Shown here piece by piece: positions 34,340 to 43,789 of a stretch of 64,000 nucleotides of DNA. Every line of letters starts with the position of its first letter. The first letter of the stretch is position 1. The notes below the pieces were generated by a model. The model ran no database searches and had not been told where the DNA came from. It was given only the letters and a program-made list of their open reading frames with translations. The DNA is from GCA-2748575 sp965222725 (lineage in GTDB: Bacteria; Pseudomonadota; Gammaproteobacteria; Pseudomonadales; Ketobacteraceae): contig OZ244969.1 of NCBI GenBank assembly GCA_965222725.1, positions 3,410,001 to 3,474,000 on the forward strand. Direction: 5' to 3'. Position numbers and translations under genes: made by a program.

Positions 34340-34774
34340 ATGGCAGAAGATGATGATAAACCGGTTGATGATCAGGCACTGGCTGATGAGTGGGCCGCGG
34401 CCCTTGAAGAGCAGGGCCCGGAAGATGGTGATGATGCTGATGATGTAATGGCAGCAGAGCTGGAAAACTTTGAAGGCCAGGGGGCAGCTCCCAGTTTTGA
34501 CTCGGCTCCCGGCAGCCCGAACATGGATGTGATACTGGATATTCCGGTCACGCTGGCTATGGAAGTGGGTAGCACCAACATCACCATTCGCAATCTGTTA
34601 CAGCTTAATCAGGGTTCAGTCATTGAGCTGGACCGGCTGGCCGGTGAGCCTCTGGATGTGCTGGTAAATGGTACTTTGATTGCCCATGGAGAAGTGGTGG
34701 TGGTCAACGAGAAATTTGGTATTCGCCTGACGGATGTTATCAGTCCTCAGGAACGCATCAAGAAACTGGGTTGA
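34340..34774 (+). CDS. fliN: Flagellar motor switch protein FliN
   Basis: 144 residues. An acidic N-terminal extension (~60 residues, with EEQGPEDGDDADD) precedes the SpoA domain (LDIPVTLAMEVGSTNITIRN, IELDRLAGEPLDVLVNGTLI, GIRLTDVISPQERIKKL). It builds the lower C-ring with FliM and docks the export ATPase complex. GGAGCTGG lies just before the ATG. Confidence 0.96.
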   Translation: MAEDDDKPVDDQALADEWAAALEEQGPEDGDDADDVMAAELENFEGQGAAPSFDSAPGSPNMDVILDIPVTLAMEVGSTNITIRNLLQLNQGSVIELDRLAGEPLDVLVNGTLIAHGEVVVVNEKFGIRLTDVISPQERIKKLG

Positions 34775-34796
34775 TCAGGCATTGGATCGAAACGTG

Positions 34797-35462
34797 ATGA
34801 CTTCACTTTGTTCGGCATTTGCAGGTTTGTTAATGTTGTTTTCCGCAGCGGCACTGGCAGAGTCCGGGCCGCCGGATGCTAATGCCGGTCAGAACAAGAG
34901 CACTGAACAGGAAACCTCCAACGCCCATACGCCCGAATCACCAGCATCAGTTAGCGCCAACGCCCCCGAACAAGCTCCCGCTGACGCCACTGTTGACACC
35001 AATGTTGACACCAAGGTTGACACTACAGCTGACACAAAATTACCTGAAGGTCTGGCAAAAGAGCTTTCTCAGCTGAAACCGCAAAAAGAATCTTCCGGCA
35101 AGTCTTCCGGCTCCAGCTACCTGGAAATGGTTGTGGGGTTAATGGCAGTGCTTGGAGTGATTGTTGCCATGGCCTGGCTGGCGCGCCGCTTTAATGTGAC
35201 CGGTATGAGTGTCAATCCCTCGTCCCTGAAGCTGCAGTCGGTACTTTCTCTGGGCACCAAGGAAAAAGTGGTCATTGTAAACGTTGAAGGCCGACGCTTT
35301 ATGCTGGGTGTAACGCCTCAGCAGATTTCCCTGCTTTCGGAGCTGGATGAAACAAGCGAACCGACAGAAGGCAAGTCTTTGCTGAATACCCCGTCGTTTG
35401 CACAACAAATCAAAAAGGCGTTAACACAGGGGAAACTGGGTGAAGATACCAATGCATCCTGA
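34797..35462 (+). CDS. fliO: Flagellar export protein FliO
   Basis: 221 residues from the ATG at 34797; a GTG at 34794 and a longer start at 34734, overlapping fliN, are possible and the ribosome binding site is weak. It begins with a signal-like hydrophobic segment (FAGLLMLFSAAALA). A long Pro/Ala/Thr-rich periplasmic linker containing a tandem VDT repeat follows. Next is the membrane segment at about 105-125 (VVGLMAVLGVIVAMAWLARR) and the cytoplasmic FliO domain (VLSLGTKEKVVIVNVEGRRF). FliO is the scaffold that helps FliP assemble. The double hydrophobic layout matches pseudomonad FliO. Confidence 0.88.
   Translation: MTSLCSAFAGLLMLFSAAALAESGPPDANAGQNKSTEQETSNAHTPESPASVSANAPEQAPADATVDTNVDTKVDTTADTKLPEGLAKELSQLKPQKESSGKSSGSSYLEMVVGLMAVLGVIVAMAWLARRFNVTGMSVNPSSLKLQSVLSLGTKEKVVIVNVEGRRFMLGVTPQQISLLSELDETSEPTEGKSLLNTPSFAQQIKKALTQGKLGEDTNAS
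34992..35039 (+). repeat. 12-bp tandem repeat inside fliO
   Basis: Four in-frame units of 12 bases occur: GTTGACACCAAT, GTTGACACCAAG, GTTGACACTACA and a diverged GCTGACACAAAA. They encode a VDTN/VDTK/VDTT/ADTK run in the periplasmic linker. The first two copies differ by one base, so copy number could vary between strains without a frameshift. Confidence 0.8.
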
Positions 35463-36225
35463 ATACCTACTGAGGATGATTCGCTGGATGGCAGCGTTTC
35501 TTGCCTTGTGGTGTGTGCCGCAATTGGCTGCAGCAGCCCCGGATCTGAGCATGCCGGCCCTGAGGCTGGTGGAAAACGAAGACGGCACTCAAAGTTATTC
35601 GTTGACGATCCAGATTATTGCCTTGATGACGATGTTGTCATTCCTGCCGGCAATTCTGATCATGATGACGTCGTTTATCCGTATTATCGTTGTGTTTTCC
35701 ATTCTTCGACAGGCTGTAGGTTTGCAACAGGCACCTTCAAACCAGATTCTGATCGGGCTCGCGCTGTTTCTTACGCTGTTTATCATGACGCCGGTCTTTC
35801 AGGAGGTGAATGCCAAAGCAATTCAACCCTATCTGAACGAAGAGGTAGAGGCTTTGGATGCGGCGAAAACAGCCCTGGTGCCGTTTCGCAAGTTTATGCT
35901 GACGCAGACCAGAGAAACCGATCTGACCCTGTTTCTGGATATCAGCAAAACGAGCGGGAAATATCAGAGTCTGGATGACGTGCCCATGACGGTCATTATT
36001 CCTGCCTTTGTCACCAGTGAATTGAAAACTGCTTTTCAGATCGGTTTTATGTTGTTTATTCCCTTTTTGATCATCGACCTGGTGGTGGCAAGTGTGCTTA
36101 TGGCCATGGGGATGATGATGCTTTCACCACTGATAATATCGCTGCCATTCAAGATAATGCTGTTTGTGTTTGTCGATGGCTGGGCGATGATCGTGGGGAC
36201 TCTTGCTGCCAGTTTTGGTATTTGA
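35452..36225 (+). CDS. fliP: Flagellar export gate protein FliP
   Basis: 257 residues from the ATG at 35452 (GAAG lies 6 bases before it; a GTG at 35440 is possible). It overlaps the end of fliO by 11 bases. A cleavable signal peptide (FLALWCVPQLAAAA) precedes four membrane segments. Family blocks are LSFLPAILIMMTSFIRIIVV, RQAVGLQQAPSNQILIGLAL, TPVFQEV and PFKIMLFVFVDGWAMIVG. It is the main subunit of the FliPQR export channel. Confidence 0.96.
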   Translation: MHPEYLLRMIRWMAAFLALWCVPQLAAAAPDLSMPALRLVENEDGTQSYSLTIQIIALMTMLSFLPAILIMMTSFIRIIVVFSILRQAVGLQQAPSNQILIGLALFLTLFIMTPVFQEVNAKAIQPYLNEEVEALDAAKTALVPFRKFMLTQTRETDLTLFLDISKTSGKYQSLDDVPMTVIIPAFVTSELKTAFQIGFMLFIPFLIIDLVVASVLMAMGMMMLSPLIISLPFKIMLFVFVDGWAMIVGTLAASFGI

Positions 36226-36236
36226 CGGAGGATGCT

Positions 36237-36506
36237 ATGACAGCGGAAATGGTTACCGACATCATGCGTAATGCGCTCTTTATTGCCATGCTGATGGTGG
36301 TGGTTATTATAGTGCCGAGTCTGATCATCGGTTTGATCGTATCCATGTTCCAGGCTGCCACGCAAATCAATGAACAGACCCTGAGTTTTTTACCTCGCCT
36401 TGTGGTGACGCTCATGGTGCTCAGTTTTGCCGGACCCTGGCTGGGGCAGATGGTTTATGATTTTACCGAGCGTTTGATTCTGGAAATCCCGCTCACCATT
36501 GGGTAA
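36237..36506 (+). CDS. fliQ: Flagellar export gate protein FliQ
   Basis: 89 residues from the ATG at 36237, with GGAGG 5 bases before it; an in-frame TTG at 36222 overlaps fliP and is unlikely. Two membrane hairpin helices are present (ALFIAMLMVVVIIVPSLIIG and LPRLVVTLMVLSFAGPWLG), with QAATQINEQTLSF between them, as in all FliQ/SctS proteins. Confidence 0.96.
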   Translation: MTAEMVTDIMRNALFIAMLMVVVIIVPSLIIGLIVSMFQAATQINEQTLSFLPRLVVTLMVLSFAGPWLGQMVYDFTERLILEIPLTIG

Positions 36507-36512
36507 CTAGTG

Positions 36513-37283
36513 ATGGAGTTTGCCCTTAATCAAGTTTACGAATGGCTGGGGCAGCTTTTTTATCCTTTCTGCAGGATTGGCGCTTTTTTTATGGTGGTGC
36601 CTATTATTGGCACGCAACTGGTACCAGCGAGAATACGTTTGACATTGACGCTACCGATAACATTGCTGGTGGTGTCAGTGGCCCCGGCCGCGCCACCCGT
36701 TGAGCCCTTTAGTGGTGAATCCTTTATGCTGATCGCTCAGCAGCTGGTGCTGGGGGCGGCTATGGGGTTTCTGGTACAGCTTCTGTTTCATGTGTTTGTT
36801 GTCGGTGGTCAGCTGATTGCGATGCAGAATGGCCTTGGCTTCAGTACCTTGATGGACCCGGTCAACGGAATCAGTGTTACGTCCATCAGTCAGCTTTATC
36901 TGATGTCGACCAACCTTTTGTTTTTTGCGTTCAATGGCCATCTTGCGATGATTGAACTACTGGCCGACAGCTTTTATACGCTCCCCATCAGCTTGTCAGG
37001 CTATGATCCTCAACGGTTGATGTATGTGGCGGAACAGGGTACCTGGCTATTTCGTGGTGCCATATTGGTTGCGCTACCGGCTGTTACCGCATTGCTGATT
37101 GTGAACTTCACTTTTGGCGTCATCAGTCGTGTGGCGCCCCAAATGAATATTATTGCCGTAGGTTTTCCGTTTACGATGGTGGTGGGCTTGATCATTATAT
37201 GGCTGACCCTTGGAAATGTGCTTCCGCAGTTCGAGCGTTTATCTGAAGAGATCTTCGTGCTGCTTCGGTCACTGGTGCAGTAG
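36513..37283 (+). CDS. fliR: Flagellar export gate protein FliR
   Basis: 256 residues from the ATG at 36513. It is hydrophobic throughout, with about six membrane segments. Conserved features include the early FCRIGAFFMVVPIIG, VPARIRLTLTLPITLLV, GGQLIAMQNGLGFSTLMDPV and the late GFPFTMVVGLIII. It closes the FliP5Q4R1 export channel. It starts 6 bases after fliQ and ends 8 bases before flhB. Confidence 0.95.
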   Translation: MEFALNQVYEWLGQLFYPFCRIGAFFMVVPIIGTQLVPARIRLTLTLPITLLVVSVAPAAPPVEPFSGESFMLIAQQLVLGAAMGFLVQLLFHVFVVGGQLIAMQNGLGFSTLMDPVNGISVTSISQLYLMSTNLLFFAFNGHLAMIELLADSFYTLPISLSGYDPQRLMYVAEQGTWLFRGAILVALPAVTALLIVNFTFGVISRVAPQMNIIAVGFPFTMVVGLIIIWLTLGNVLPQFERLSEEIFVLLRSLVQ

Positions 37284-37291
37284 GAGGGCGT

Positions 37292-38428
37292 ATGGCTGAG
37301 CAGGACAGTGGTCAGGAACGTACCGAGGAACCCACCCAGAAAAAGCTCGATGAGGCGCGAAAAAAGGGTGAGGTTCCGCGCTCTCGCGAGCTTAACGCAA
37401 TGGCTGTAATGATATTGGGGGCGTTGGGCTGTATTCTGACAGCCAGCTCTTTATTCAGTGCGATGCGACATGTTTTTGAGCGCAGTATGCAGGTGTCCAG
37501 AGAAGCCATTTTTGACAAGAGCTGGTTGGCAACTTTTTTTACTGATTCGATAGTTGAAGTTTATACGTCCCTTACACCCTTTTTTATCATTTTACTCCTG
37601 ACCGCCATTTTAACGCCCGCTACCGTGGGTGGCTGGAATTTTTCGTGGCAGGCCATTGCCCCCAAAGCCAGTAAAATGAATCCGCTGAAAGGCTTGAAAC
37701 GCATGTTTTCCGCCCATTCTCTGATGGAACTGGTGAAGTCCATCGGCAAGTTTTTTCTGGTGGGCTTTTTTGGCTTGCTCACCATTTACGGTTATCGCGC
37801 TGAGCTAATGAACCTGGGCTTTGAAACCGTGGAAGGGGCTATTGTGCACGCGGTTACTATTCTGGGTTGGTCTTTCTTCATGCTCACCTGGGCGTTGGTA
37901 TTTATTGCGGCTATCGATGTGCCGTTTCAGATTTACCAGAACAAAAAGCAAATGAAGATGACCAAGCAGGAGGTAAAAGACGAGTACAAGGACACAGAAG
38001 GCAAGCCGGAAGTGAAAAGCCGGATTCGTCAGGCCCAGCGGGAAGTGTCCCAGCGCCGCATGATGGCAGCGGTGCCGGAGGCGGATGTGGTGATCACCAA
38101 CCCCACCCACTATGCGGTGGCGCTGAAATACGACCCTGAATCCATGCGGGCGCCGGTCCTGATTGCCAAGGGCACGGATTTTACCGCAGAACAGATTCGT
38201 AAAATTGCCCGGGAACACAAGATTCCCATGCTCACTGCGCCGCCACTGGCCCGTTCCATTTACTATCACACCAAACTGGACAAAGAGATTCCAGCCGGTC
38301 TTTATGTGGCGGTGGCCCAGATTCTGGCCTATGTTTTCCAGCTGAAAGCCTACAAGGCAGGCAAGGGAGAAAACCCTGGAACACAACCGGATGTGGAAGT
38401 ACCGGATCACCTGAAACGGGACGAATAA
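37292..38428 (+). CDS. flhB: Flagellar export switch protein FlhB
   Basis: 378 residues. The start (QERTEEPTQKKLDEARKKGE) is the family signature. Four membrane segments lie between about 30 and 210. The cytoplasmic domain carries the self-cleavage site NPTH at about residue 269 (ITNPTHYAVALKYDPESMRA). With FliK it switches export from rod/hook to filament subunits. GGAGGG lies before the ATG. This is the last gene of the fliL operon; a separate sigma-54 promoter for flhA follows. Confidence 0.97.
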   Translation: MAEQDSGQERTEEPTQKKLDEARKKGEVPRSRELNAMAVMILGALGCILTASSLFSAMRHVFERSMQVSREAIFDKSWLATFFTDSIVEVYTSLTPFFIILLLTAILTPATVGGWNFSWQAIAPKASKMNPLKGLKRMFSAHSLMELVKSIGKFFLVGFFGLLTIYGYRAELMNLGFETVEGAIVHAVTILGWSFFMLTWALVFIAAIDVPFQIYQNKKQMKMTKQEVKDEYKDTEGKPEVKSRIRQAQREVSQRRMMAAVPEADVVITNPTHYAVALKYDPESMRAPVLIAKGTDFTAEQIRKIAREHKIPMLTAPPLARSIYYHTKLDKEIPAGLYVAVAQILAYVFQLKAYKAGKGENPGTQPDVEVPDHLKRDE

Positions 38429-38515
38429 ATCCGGGGCGACAAAAAAACATCACTGCTATTTCATAAGGCAGTTTGCAACCTGTTTAACCCATAAAAAACA
38501 ACAAGATAGATAAAT

Positions 38516-38531
38516 GGGAAAGAATCTTGCA
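38516..38531 (+). promoter_or_regulatory. Sigma-54 promoter of flhA
   Basis: GGGAAAGAATCTTGCA carries the -24 GG and the -12 TTGCA with the required 10-base gap, in the 158-base gap between flhB and flhA. The -24 side is less ideal than at fliL (GGGAAA for TGGCAC). In P. aeruginosa the flhA operon also depends on RpoN and FleQ. Confidence 0.65.
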
Positions 38532-38586
38532 CTAACTCCGACTATCGGCCGTTTCGCGTCAAATGTTTGAAGTAGGCAAGTAATCT

Positions 38587-40713
38587 ATGGCTCAAGTCGG
38601 TGTTCTTGATCAGTTCAAAAATGTAGGCAGACACTCCAATCTGGGGGTGCCGGTGTTGTTGCTGGCCATGATGGCCATGATGACATTGCCCATGCCGCCG
38701 TTTTTGCTGGATGTTCTCTTCACTTTTAATATTGCCCTGTCTCTGGTGGTGTTGCTGGTGGCGGTTTACACCACCCGGCCCCTGGAATTTGCGATTTTTC
38801 CCACCATGCTGCTGGTGGCCACTTTGCTCCGCCTGGCGCTGAACGTTGCTTCTACCCGGGTAGTATTACTGGAAGGCCACCAGGGTGGCGATGCCGCCGG
38901 TAAAGTGATTCAGTCTTTCGGTGAAGTGGTGGTTGGCGGTAACTACGCCGTGGGTCTGGTGGTGTTTTTGATTCTGGTCATCATTAACTTTGTGGTGGTC
39001 ACCAAGGGTGCCGGTCGTATATCCGAGGTCAGCGCCCGTTTTACGTTGGACGCCATGCCCGGCAAACAGATGGCGATCGATGCTGATCTGAATGCCGGCA
39101 TTATTGATCAGCACGAAGCAAAAACCCGCCGCAAGGAAGTGGGTGAAGAAGCCGACTTCTACGGCGCAATGGACGGTGCCAGCAAATTTGTGCGAGGCGA
39201 TGCCGTCGCCGGTATTCTGATTCTGGTGATTAACATCGTGGGTGGGCTGGCCATTGGTATGGCGCAGCATGATCTGGGTTTTACTGATGCATTAAGAGTG
39301 TATGCCTTGCTTACCATCGGTGATGGTCTGGTGGCGCAAATTCCCTCATTGCTGCTGTCCACGGCGGCCGCCATTATCGTGACCCGAGTGTCCAGCGCGT
39401 CGGACCTGGGTAATCAGGTCATGACCCAGATGTTCGGTAGCCCGCGCGCCTTGGGCATTGCGGCCGGCGTGTTGTTTATCATGGGTTCCATTCCCGGAAT
39501 GCCCCATCTGGCGTTTTTAGGGCTCAGCGCGCTCTGCGGTGCCGGTGCTTATTTGATTCATCAAAAACAGCAGCAAAAAGAAGCGGAAGAGGAATCCACC
39601 GAACTGGCAAAACAGGCCGCCAGCCCGGAGGCTGCTGCCCGCGAACAAGAAACCAAAGAGCTGGGCTGGGACGATGTGCAGCCGGTGGATATGGTGGGCC
39701 TGGAAGTGGGCTATCGCCTGATTCCCATGGTGGACAAATCCCAGGGCGGTCAGTTGCTGGGGCGCATTAAAGGCGTCCGTAAAAAGCTGTCTCAGGAAAT
39801 GGGTTTTCTTATGCCCTCGGTACACATCCGGGATAACCTGGATCTGCTACCCAATGCCTACCGGATTACCCTGATGGGGGTCACCATCGATGAAGCGGAA
39901 ATCTATCCTGACCGTGAACTGGCCATAAACCCGGGCCAGGTGTTTGGCAACGTGAACGGCATTGCCGGTAAAGACCCGGCCTTTGGTCTGGATGCTGTCT
40001 GGATTGAGCCGGGCCAGCGTGATCAGGCGCAAACCATGGGCTATACGGTGGTGGATGCCAGCACCGTGGTGGCGACACACCTCAACCAGATTATGCACAA
40101 GCATGCCCATGAACTGCTGGGCTTTGAAGAGGTTCAGAAACTGCTGGATCAGTTGCAGGATGCCTCACCCAAACTGGTGGAAAACCTGGTGCCGAACCCG
40201 CTGTCATTAAGCCGTTTGCACCGGGTATTGCAGAACCTGTTACAGGAAGGCATTCCCATCAAGGACATTCGCACCATCGCCGAAGCTTTGGCGGAAGTGG
40301 CGCCAAGAAGTCAAGACCCTGACGCTTTAACCAATGCCGCCCGTATCGCACTGGCGCGCCTGATCGTGCAGAACATCTACGGCAGCACGGATGATCTGCC
40401 GGTGATCACTCTGCAACCAGAGTTGGAACAGATGTTGCTTCAGTCAGTATCGCAAGCACAACAATCTGGCGGTACTGCCGCCGATGCTGTGATAGAACCC
40501 GGGCTGGCCAATACGTTGCAGCGCTCCGTGGCCGAAGCAGCACAAAAGCAGGAGCTTGCAGGGCAGCCTGCGGTATTGCTGGTATCAGCAGGCATCCGAT
40601 CCATGCTATCGCGATTTTTACGATTCAGTGTTCAGGGTATCAGTGTGTTGTCTTATAACGAGATACCGGAAACCAAAAAGATCACAATCATCGCCAGTAT
40701 CGGTCAGAACTGA
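38587..40713 (+). CDS. flhA: Flagellar export protein FlhA
   Basis: 708 residues, normal length. The membrane half covers about 1-340 and contains the FHIPEP signature region (ATLLRLALNVASTRVVLLEG) and the charged loop GRISEVSARFTLDAMPGKQM. The cytoplasmic half (about 370-708) forms the nonameric ring that docks chaperone-substrate complexes and ends with the linker and C-terminal domain. FlhA converts the proton gradient into export. It starts the flhA-flhF-fleN-fliA group. Confidence 0.97.
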   Translation: MAQVGVLDQFKNVGRHSNLGVPVLLLAMMAMMTLPMPPFLLDVLFTFNIALSLVVLLVAVYTTRPLEFAIFPTMLLVATLLRLALNVASTRVVLLEGHQGGDAAGKVIQSFGEVVVGGNYAVGLVVFLILVIINFVVVTKGAGRISEVSARFTLDAMPGKQMAIDADLNAGIIDQHEAKTRRKEVGEEADFYGAMDGASKFVRGDAVAGILILVINIVGGLAIGMAQHDLGFTDALRVYALLTIGDGLVAQIPSLLLSTAAAIIVTRVSSASDLGNQVMTQMFGSPRALGIAAGVLFIMGSIPGMPHLAFLGLSALCGAGAYLIHQKQQQKEAEEESTELAKQAASPEAAAREQETKELGWDDVQPVDMVGLEVGYRLIPMVDKSQGGQLLGRIKGVRKKLSQEMGFLMPSVHIRDNLDLLPNAYRITLMGVTIDEAEIYPDRELAINPGQVFGNVNGIAGKDPAFGLDAVWIEPGQRDQAQTMGYTVVDASTVVATHLNQIMHKHAHELLGFEEVQKLLDQLQDASPKLVENLVPNPLSLSRLHRVLQNLLQEGIPIKDIRTIAEALAEVAPRSQDPDALTNAARIALARLIVQNIYGSTDDLPVITLQPELEQMLLQSVSQAQQSGGTAADAVIEPGLANTLQRSVAEAAQKQELAGQPAVLLVSAGIRSMLSRFLRFSVQGISVLSYNEIPETKKITIIASIGQN

Positions 40714-40739
40714 AATGGTTATGAAAGTAAGGTGAAACC

Positions 40740-42179
40740 ATGACAGCAAAAAAAATCGTAGCCGCAGACATGCGCCAGGCATTAAAAAAAGTTCGTGATC
40801 AGTTGGGTCCCGATGCAGTGATACTGGCCAACCGGAAAATTCAGGGTGGCGTGGAAATCACCGCCAGCGTGGATTATCAGGCGGTTCTGGATGCCCACCG
40901 TCAGAAAGAACGGGAACGCAAGCAGATACCATCCTATGTGGACGATGCAGCCGACATGGTGCCCAAGCAGGCCAGCGAAAAAGATCTGATCAAGCGGGAT
41001 CTGCTGGCGGCAAAAGAGGAGGCTTCCCGTCGGGAACTGCGTGAACACTTTGCCCGGGAGCGCAATCGCCGGGTGGCCATGCACGAAGGCCTGGTGGAAA
41101 ACACCCAGGATCGCAGCTCACCCTACGATTATGACCCCAGGGAAGAAGCCGAAGCGCCTGCACCCCAGCGCCAGGTCAAGGAGCCGGACGCCTTCGCCGA
41201 TCCCGTAAAAGCGCTTCAGGATCAGGTGGAAGCCCGTATCAATCAACACAGCTCCAGAGAAGATATCAGTTCCGTAAAACAGGAACTGGATCAGCTGAAA
41301 AGTTTGCTGAGCACCCAGCTTAACAATATGAGCTGGGGCGATTACAACCATCGCCACCCGCTGGCTGCCGCCGTATTCAAACGCCTGCGCAAGATCGGCC
41401 TGAGTGCGCCTCTGTGCCGCAGCCTGCTGAACCAGGTAGACGAAACTCTTCCCAAAAAAGAAGCCTGGCTGAAAGTGCTCACCGATCTGAGCAGCCGCAT
41501 TCCACTCAGCCATGATGACATTATTGAAGATGCCGGCGTAGTTGCCTTTGTGGGGCCCGCCGGCGTTGGCAAAACCACCACCATCGCCAAGCTGGCCGCC
41601 GAATACGCCTTGCGTCACGGTCCGGAATCGCTGGCGCTGGTAACCACCGACAGTTACCGCATTGCCGGTCATGAGCAATTACGTACCCTGGCCCAGATAC
41701 TGAAAGTGCCGTTGCGTATTGTGAATGAGCAGAATCCGCTGGATGTGGTACTGAAAAGCCTGCACCGCAAACGCATGGTGTTTATTGATACCGCCGGACT
41801 CAGCTCCAAGGACGATTCCTTCGACCACCAGATGAAGCTGCTGGAGAAATCCAGTATCGAAATGAAAACCTGGCTGGTGCTTGCCAGTACCAATCAGCGC
41901 CGGATTCTGGAAAAAACCGTGAAGGAGTATCAACATTTAAAAGTGACTGGCTCAATTTTGACTAAACTAGATGAATCGGCCAGTTTAGGTGAAGCGTTAA
42001 GCGTCATTATCGAAAACCGCCTGGCCATGGCTTACGTCACCAACGGTCAGAATATTCCTGATGATATTCAGCGACCTAAAGCCAATCAGCTGATTAACAC
42101 GGCGGTGGCGCTCAGTCGCGAGGCGGACTATGAAGAATCGGAAATAGCAGATATGTTTGCCGAGGTTATGGTAGGCTGA
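40740..42179 (+). CDS. flhF: Flagellar placement GTPase FlhF
   Basis: 479 residues. The basic N-terminal B domain (KIVAADMRQALKKVRDQLGP) is followed by a polar linker, an N domain from about residue 205, and the SRP-type GTPase G domain with GPAGVGKTTTIAKLAAEYA near residue 271. TTDSYRIAGHEQL, the DTAGL motif and LTKLDESASLGEALSV are also present. It sets the polar site of flagellum assembly and is paired with FleN, encoded next. AAGGTGA lies before the ATG. Confidence 0.95.
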   Translation: MTAKKIVAADMRQALKKVRDQLGPDAVILANRKIQGGVEITASVDYQAVLDAHRQKERERKQIPSYVDDAADMVPKQASEKDLIKRDLLAAKEEASRRELREHFARERNRRVAMHEGLVENTQDRSSPYDYDPREEAEAPAPQRQVKEPDAFADPVKALQDQVEARINQHSSREDISSVKQELDQLKSLLSTQLNNMSWGDYNHRHPLAAAVFKRLRKIGLSAPLCRSLLNQVDETLPKKEAWLKVLTDLSSRIPLSHDDIIEDAGVVAFVGPAGVGKTTTIAKLAAEYALRHGPESLALVTTDSYRIAGHEQLRTLAQILKVPLRIVNEQNPLDVVLKSLHRKRMVFIDTAGLSSKDDSFDHQMKLLEKSSIEMKTWLVLASTNQRRILEKTVKEYQHLKVTGSILTKLDESASLGEALSVIIENRLAMAYVTNGQNIPDDIQRPKANQLINTAVALSREADYEESEIADMFAEVMVG

Positions 42180-42235
42180 TCTGACGCATTAAAGCACAAG
42201 TTTTATTTAAAAACGGAATAAAAAGCGAAGTTTAT

Positions 42236-43057
42236 ATGAGTGTACATCCTGTACAAGTCATCGCGGTGACAGGTGGTAAAGGTGGTGTCGGGAAAAGCAA
42301 TGTGTCATTGAACCTGGGCATGTGTCTGTCGGAGATGGGCCGCAGGGTCGTGCTGCTGGACGCTGACCTGGGACTGGCGAATCTGGATATATTGCTGGGC
42401 CTGACCGCACGGGAAAACATTTCCCATGTGCTGTCCGGGCAATGCTCCATGCGCGACATTCTGGTGGAAGGGCCCGGCGGCATGAAGATTGTGCCGGCCT
42501 CATCAGGTACCAAGGGTATGGTGGAACTGGGCCCCCGCGAACACGCCGGCCTTATCCATGCCTTCAGTGAGTTAAGTGATGATATCGATGTCCTCATTAT
42601 TGATACCGCCGCCGGTATTTCCGATATGGTGCTGAGCTTTGTAACGGCGGCGCAGGAAACCCTGTTTGTGGTCACCAATGAGCCCACCTCCATTACCGAC
42701 GCTTACGCCATGATTAAAATCCTTAATCAGAGCTATGACATGTATCGGTTTAATGTGGTGGCCAATATGGTTCGCTCCCAGCAAGAAGGGCGAGACCTTT
42801 ATGCCAAACTCACCAAAGTCACCGACAGATTTCTGGACGTGGCCCTGCAGTTTACCGGCTGTATTCCCTACGACGACTACGTACGCAAAGCCATTCAGCG
42901 TCAGAAAGCCGTAGTGGAAGCGTACCCCCGGTCAAAAGCCGCGTTGGCTTATCGCACCCTGGCCAACAAGGTGGATGCATGGCCATTACCCACCTCTCCA
43001 AGAGGACACTTGGAGTTCTTTGTGGACCGGCTGGTGCAAGGAGCAGCAGCGCGATAA
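42236..43057 (+). CDS. fleN: Flagellar number regulator FleN/FlhG (MinD-like ATPase)
   Basis: 273 residues. Deviant Walker A GGKGGVGKSN at residues 13-22, then LLDADLGLANLDILLG and the switch region IIDTAAGISDMVL, as in FlhG/FleN. In pseudomonads it keeps flagella to one per pole by restraining FleQ and acting with FlhF. The C terminus has the membrane-targeting-like helix typical of the group only weakly. The next gene starts at the base after its stop. Confidence 0.94.
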   Translation: MSVHPVQVIAVTGGKGGVGKSNVSLNLGMCLSEMGRRVVLLDADLGLANLDILLGLTARENISHVLSGQCSMRDILVEGPGGMKIVPASSGTKGMVELGPREHAGLIHAFSELSDDIDVLIIDTAAGISDMVLSFVTAAQETLFVVTNEPTSITDAYAMIKILNQSYDMYRFNVVANMVRSQQEGRDLYAKLTKVTDRFLDVALQFTGCIPYDDYVRKAIQRQKAVVEAYPRSKAALAYRTLANKVDAWPLPTSPRGHLEFFVDRLVQGAAAR

Positions 43058-43789
43058 ATGATGGCTGACAGGTATTCAATGTATGCCGATGATACGTCAA
43101 GATCGCTGAACGAACTGATCGAGCAGCACGCCGATCTGGTGAAGCGTATTGCCCATCATATGATGGGGCGCATGCCTGCCAGTGTGTCCGTTGAGGATCT
43201 GATTCAGTCCGGCATGATCGGCCTGATAGACGCCAGCCGCAAGTTCGATCATTCCAAAGGTGCCAGTTTCGAAACCTATGCCGGTATTCGTATTCGCGGT
43301 GCCATGATTGATGAGCTGCGCAAGGGGGAGTGGGCACCGCGCTCGGTGCACCGTAATTCCCGCGCCATACAGGAAGCCATTCGCACCGTGGAAAACCGCA
43401 CCGGGCGGGATGCCATGGACCGTGAAGTGGCCCAGGAACTGGGCATTGCCCTGGATGATTACTACGCCATGCTGCAGGACAGTATGGCCACCCGGCTGTT
43501 CAGTATTGATGAAATGGTGGCGCCGGACGAACAGATCGACAAGGCGGCCACCGATCTGGACCATGAAAACCCCTACGAGGGCATGCAGAAAGATGCCCTG
43601 CGCCGCCAGCTTGCCCAGGCGATCACGGAATTGCCGGAGCGGGAGCAGCTGGTGCTGTCCCTCTATTACGACGAAGAACTCAACCTCAAGGAAATTGGCG
43701 AAGTGCTGGGTGTGAGTGAATCCCGGGTCAGCCAGATACACAGTCAGGCCGCCCAGCGGCTCAGATCCCGCCTTAAAGCCTGGGCCTGA
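43058..43789 (+). CDS. fliA: Flagellar sigma factor FliA (sigma-28)
   Basis: 243 residues. Region 2 is clear (DLIQSGMIGLIDASRKFD and YAGIRIRGAMIDELRKGEWA), then region 3 (RAIQEAIRTVENRTGRDAMD). Region 4 follows with the helix-turn-helix (LNLKEIGEVLGVSESRVSQI). It transcribes late flagellar and chemotaxis genes. It starts directly after fleN with no gap, so FleN and FliA are translated together. A second ATG lies at 43061. Confidence 0.96.
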   Translation: MMADRYSMYADDTSRSLNELIEQHADLVKRIAHHMMGRMPASVSVEDLIQSGMIGLIDASRKFDHSKGASFETYAGIRIRGAMIDELRKGEWAPRSVHRNSRAIQEAIRTVENRTGRDAMDREVAQELGIALDDYYAMLQDSMATRLFSIDEMVAPDEQIDKAATDLDHENPYEGMQKDALRRQLAQAITELPEREQLVLSLYYDEELNLKEIGEVLGVSESRVSQIHSQAAQRLRSRLKAWA

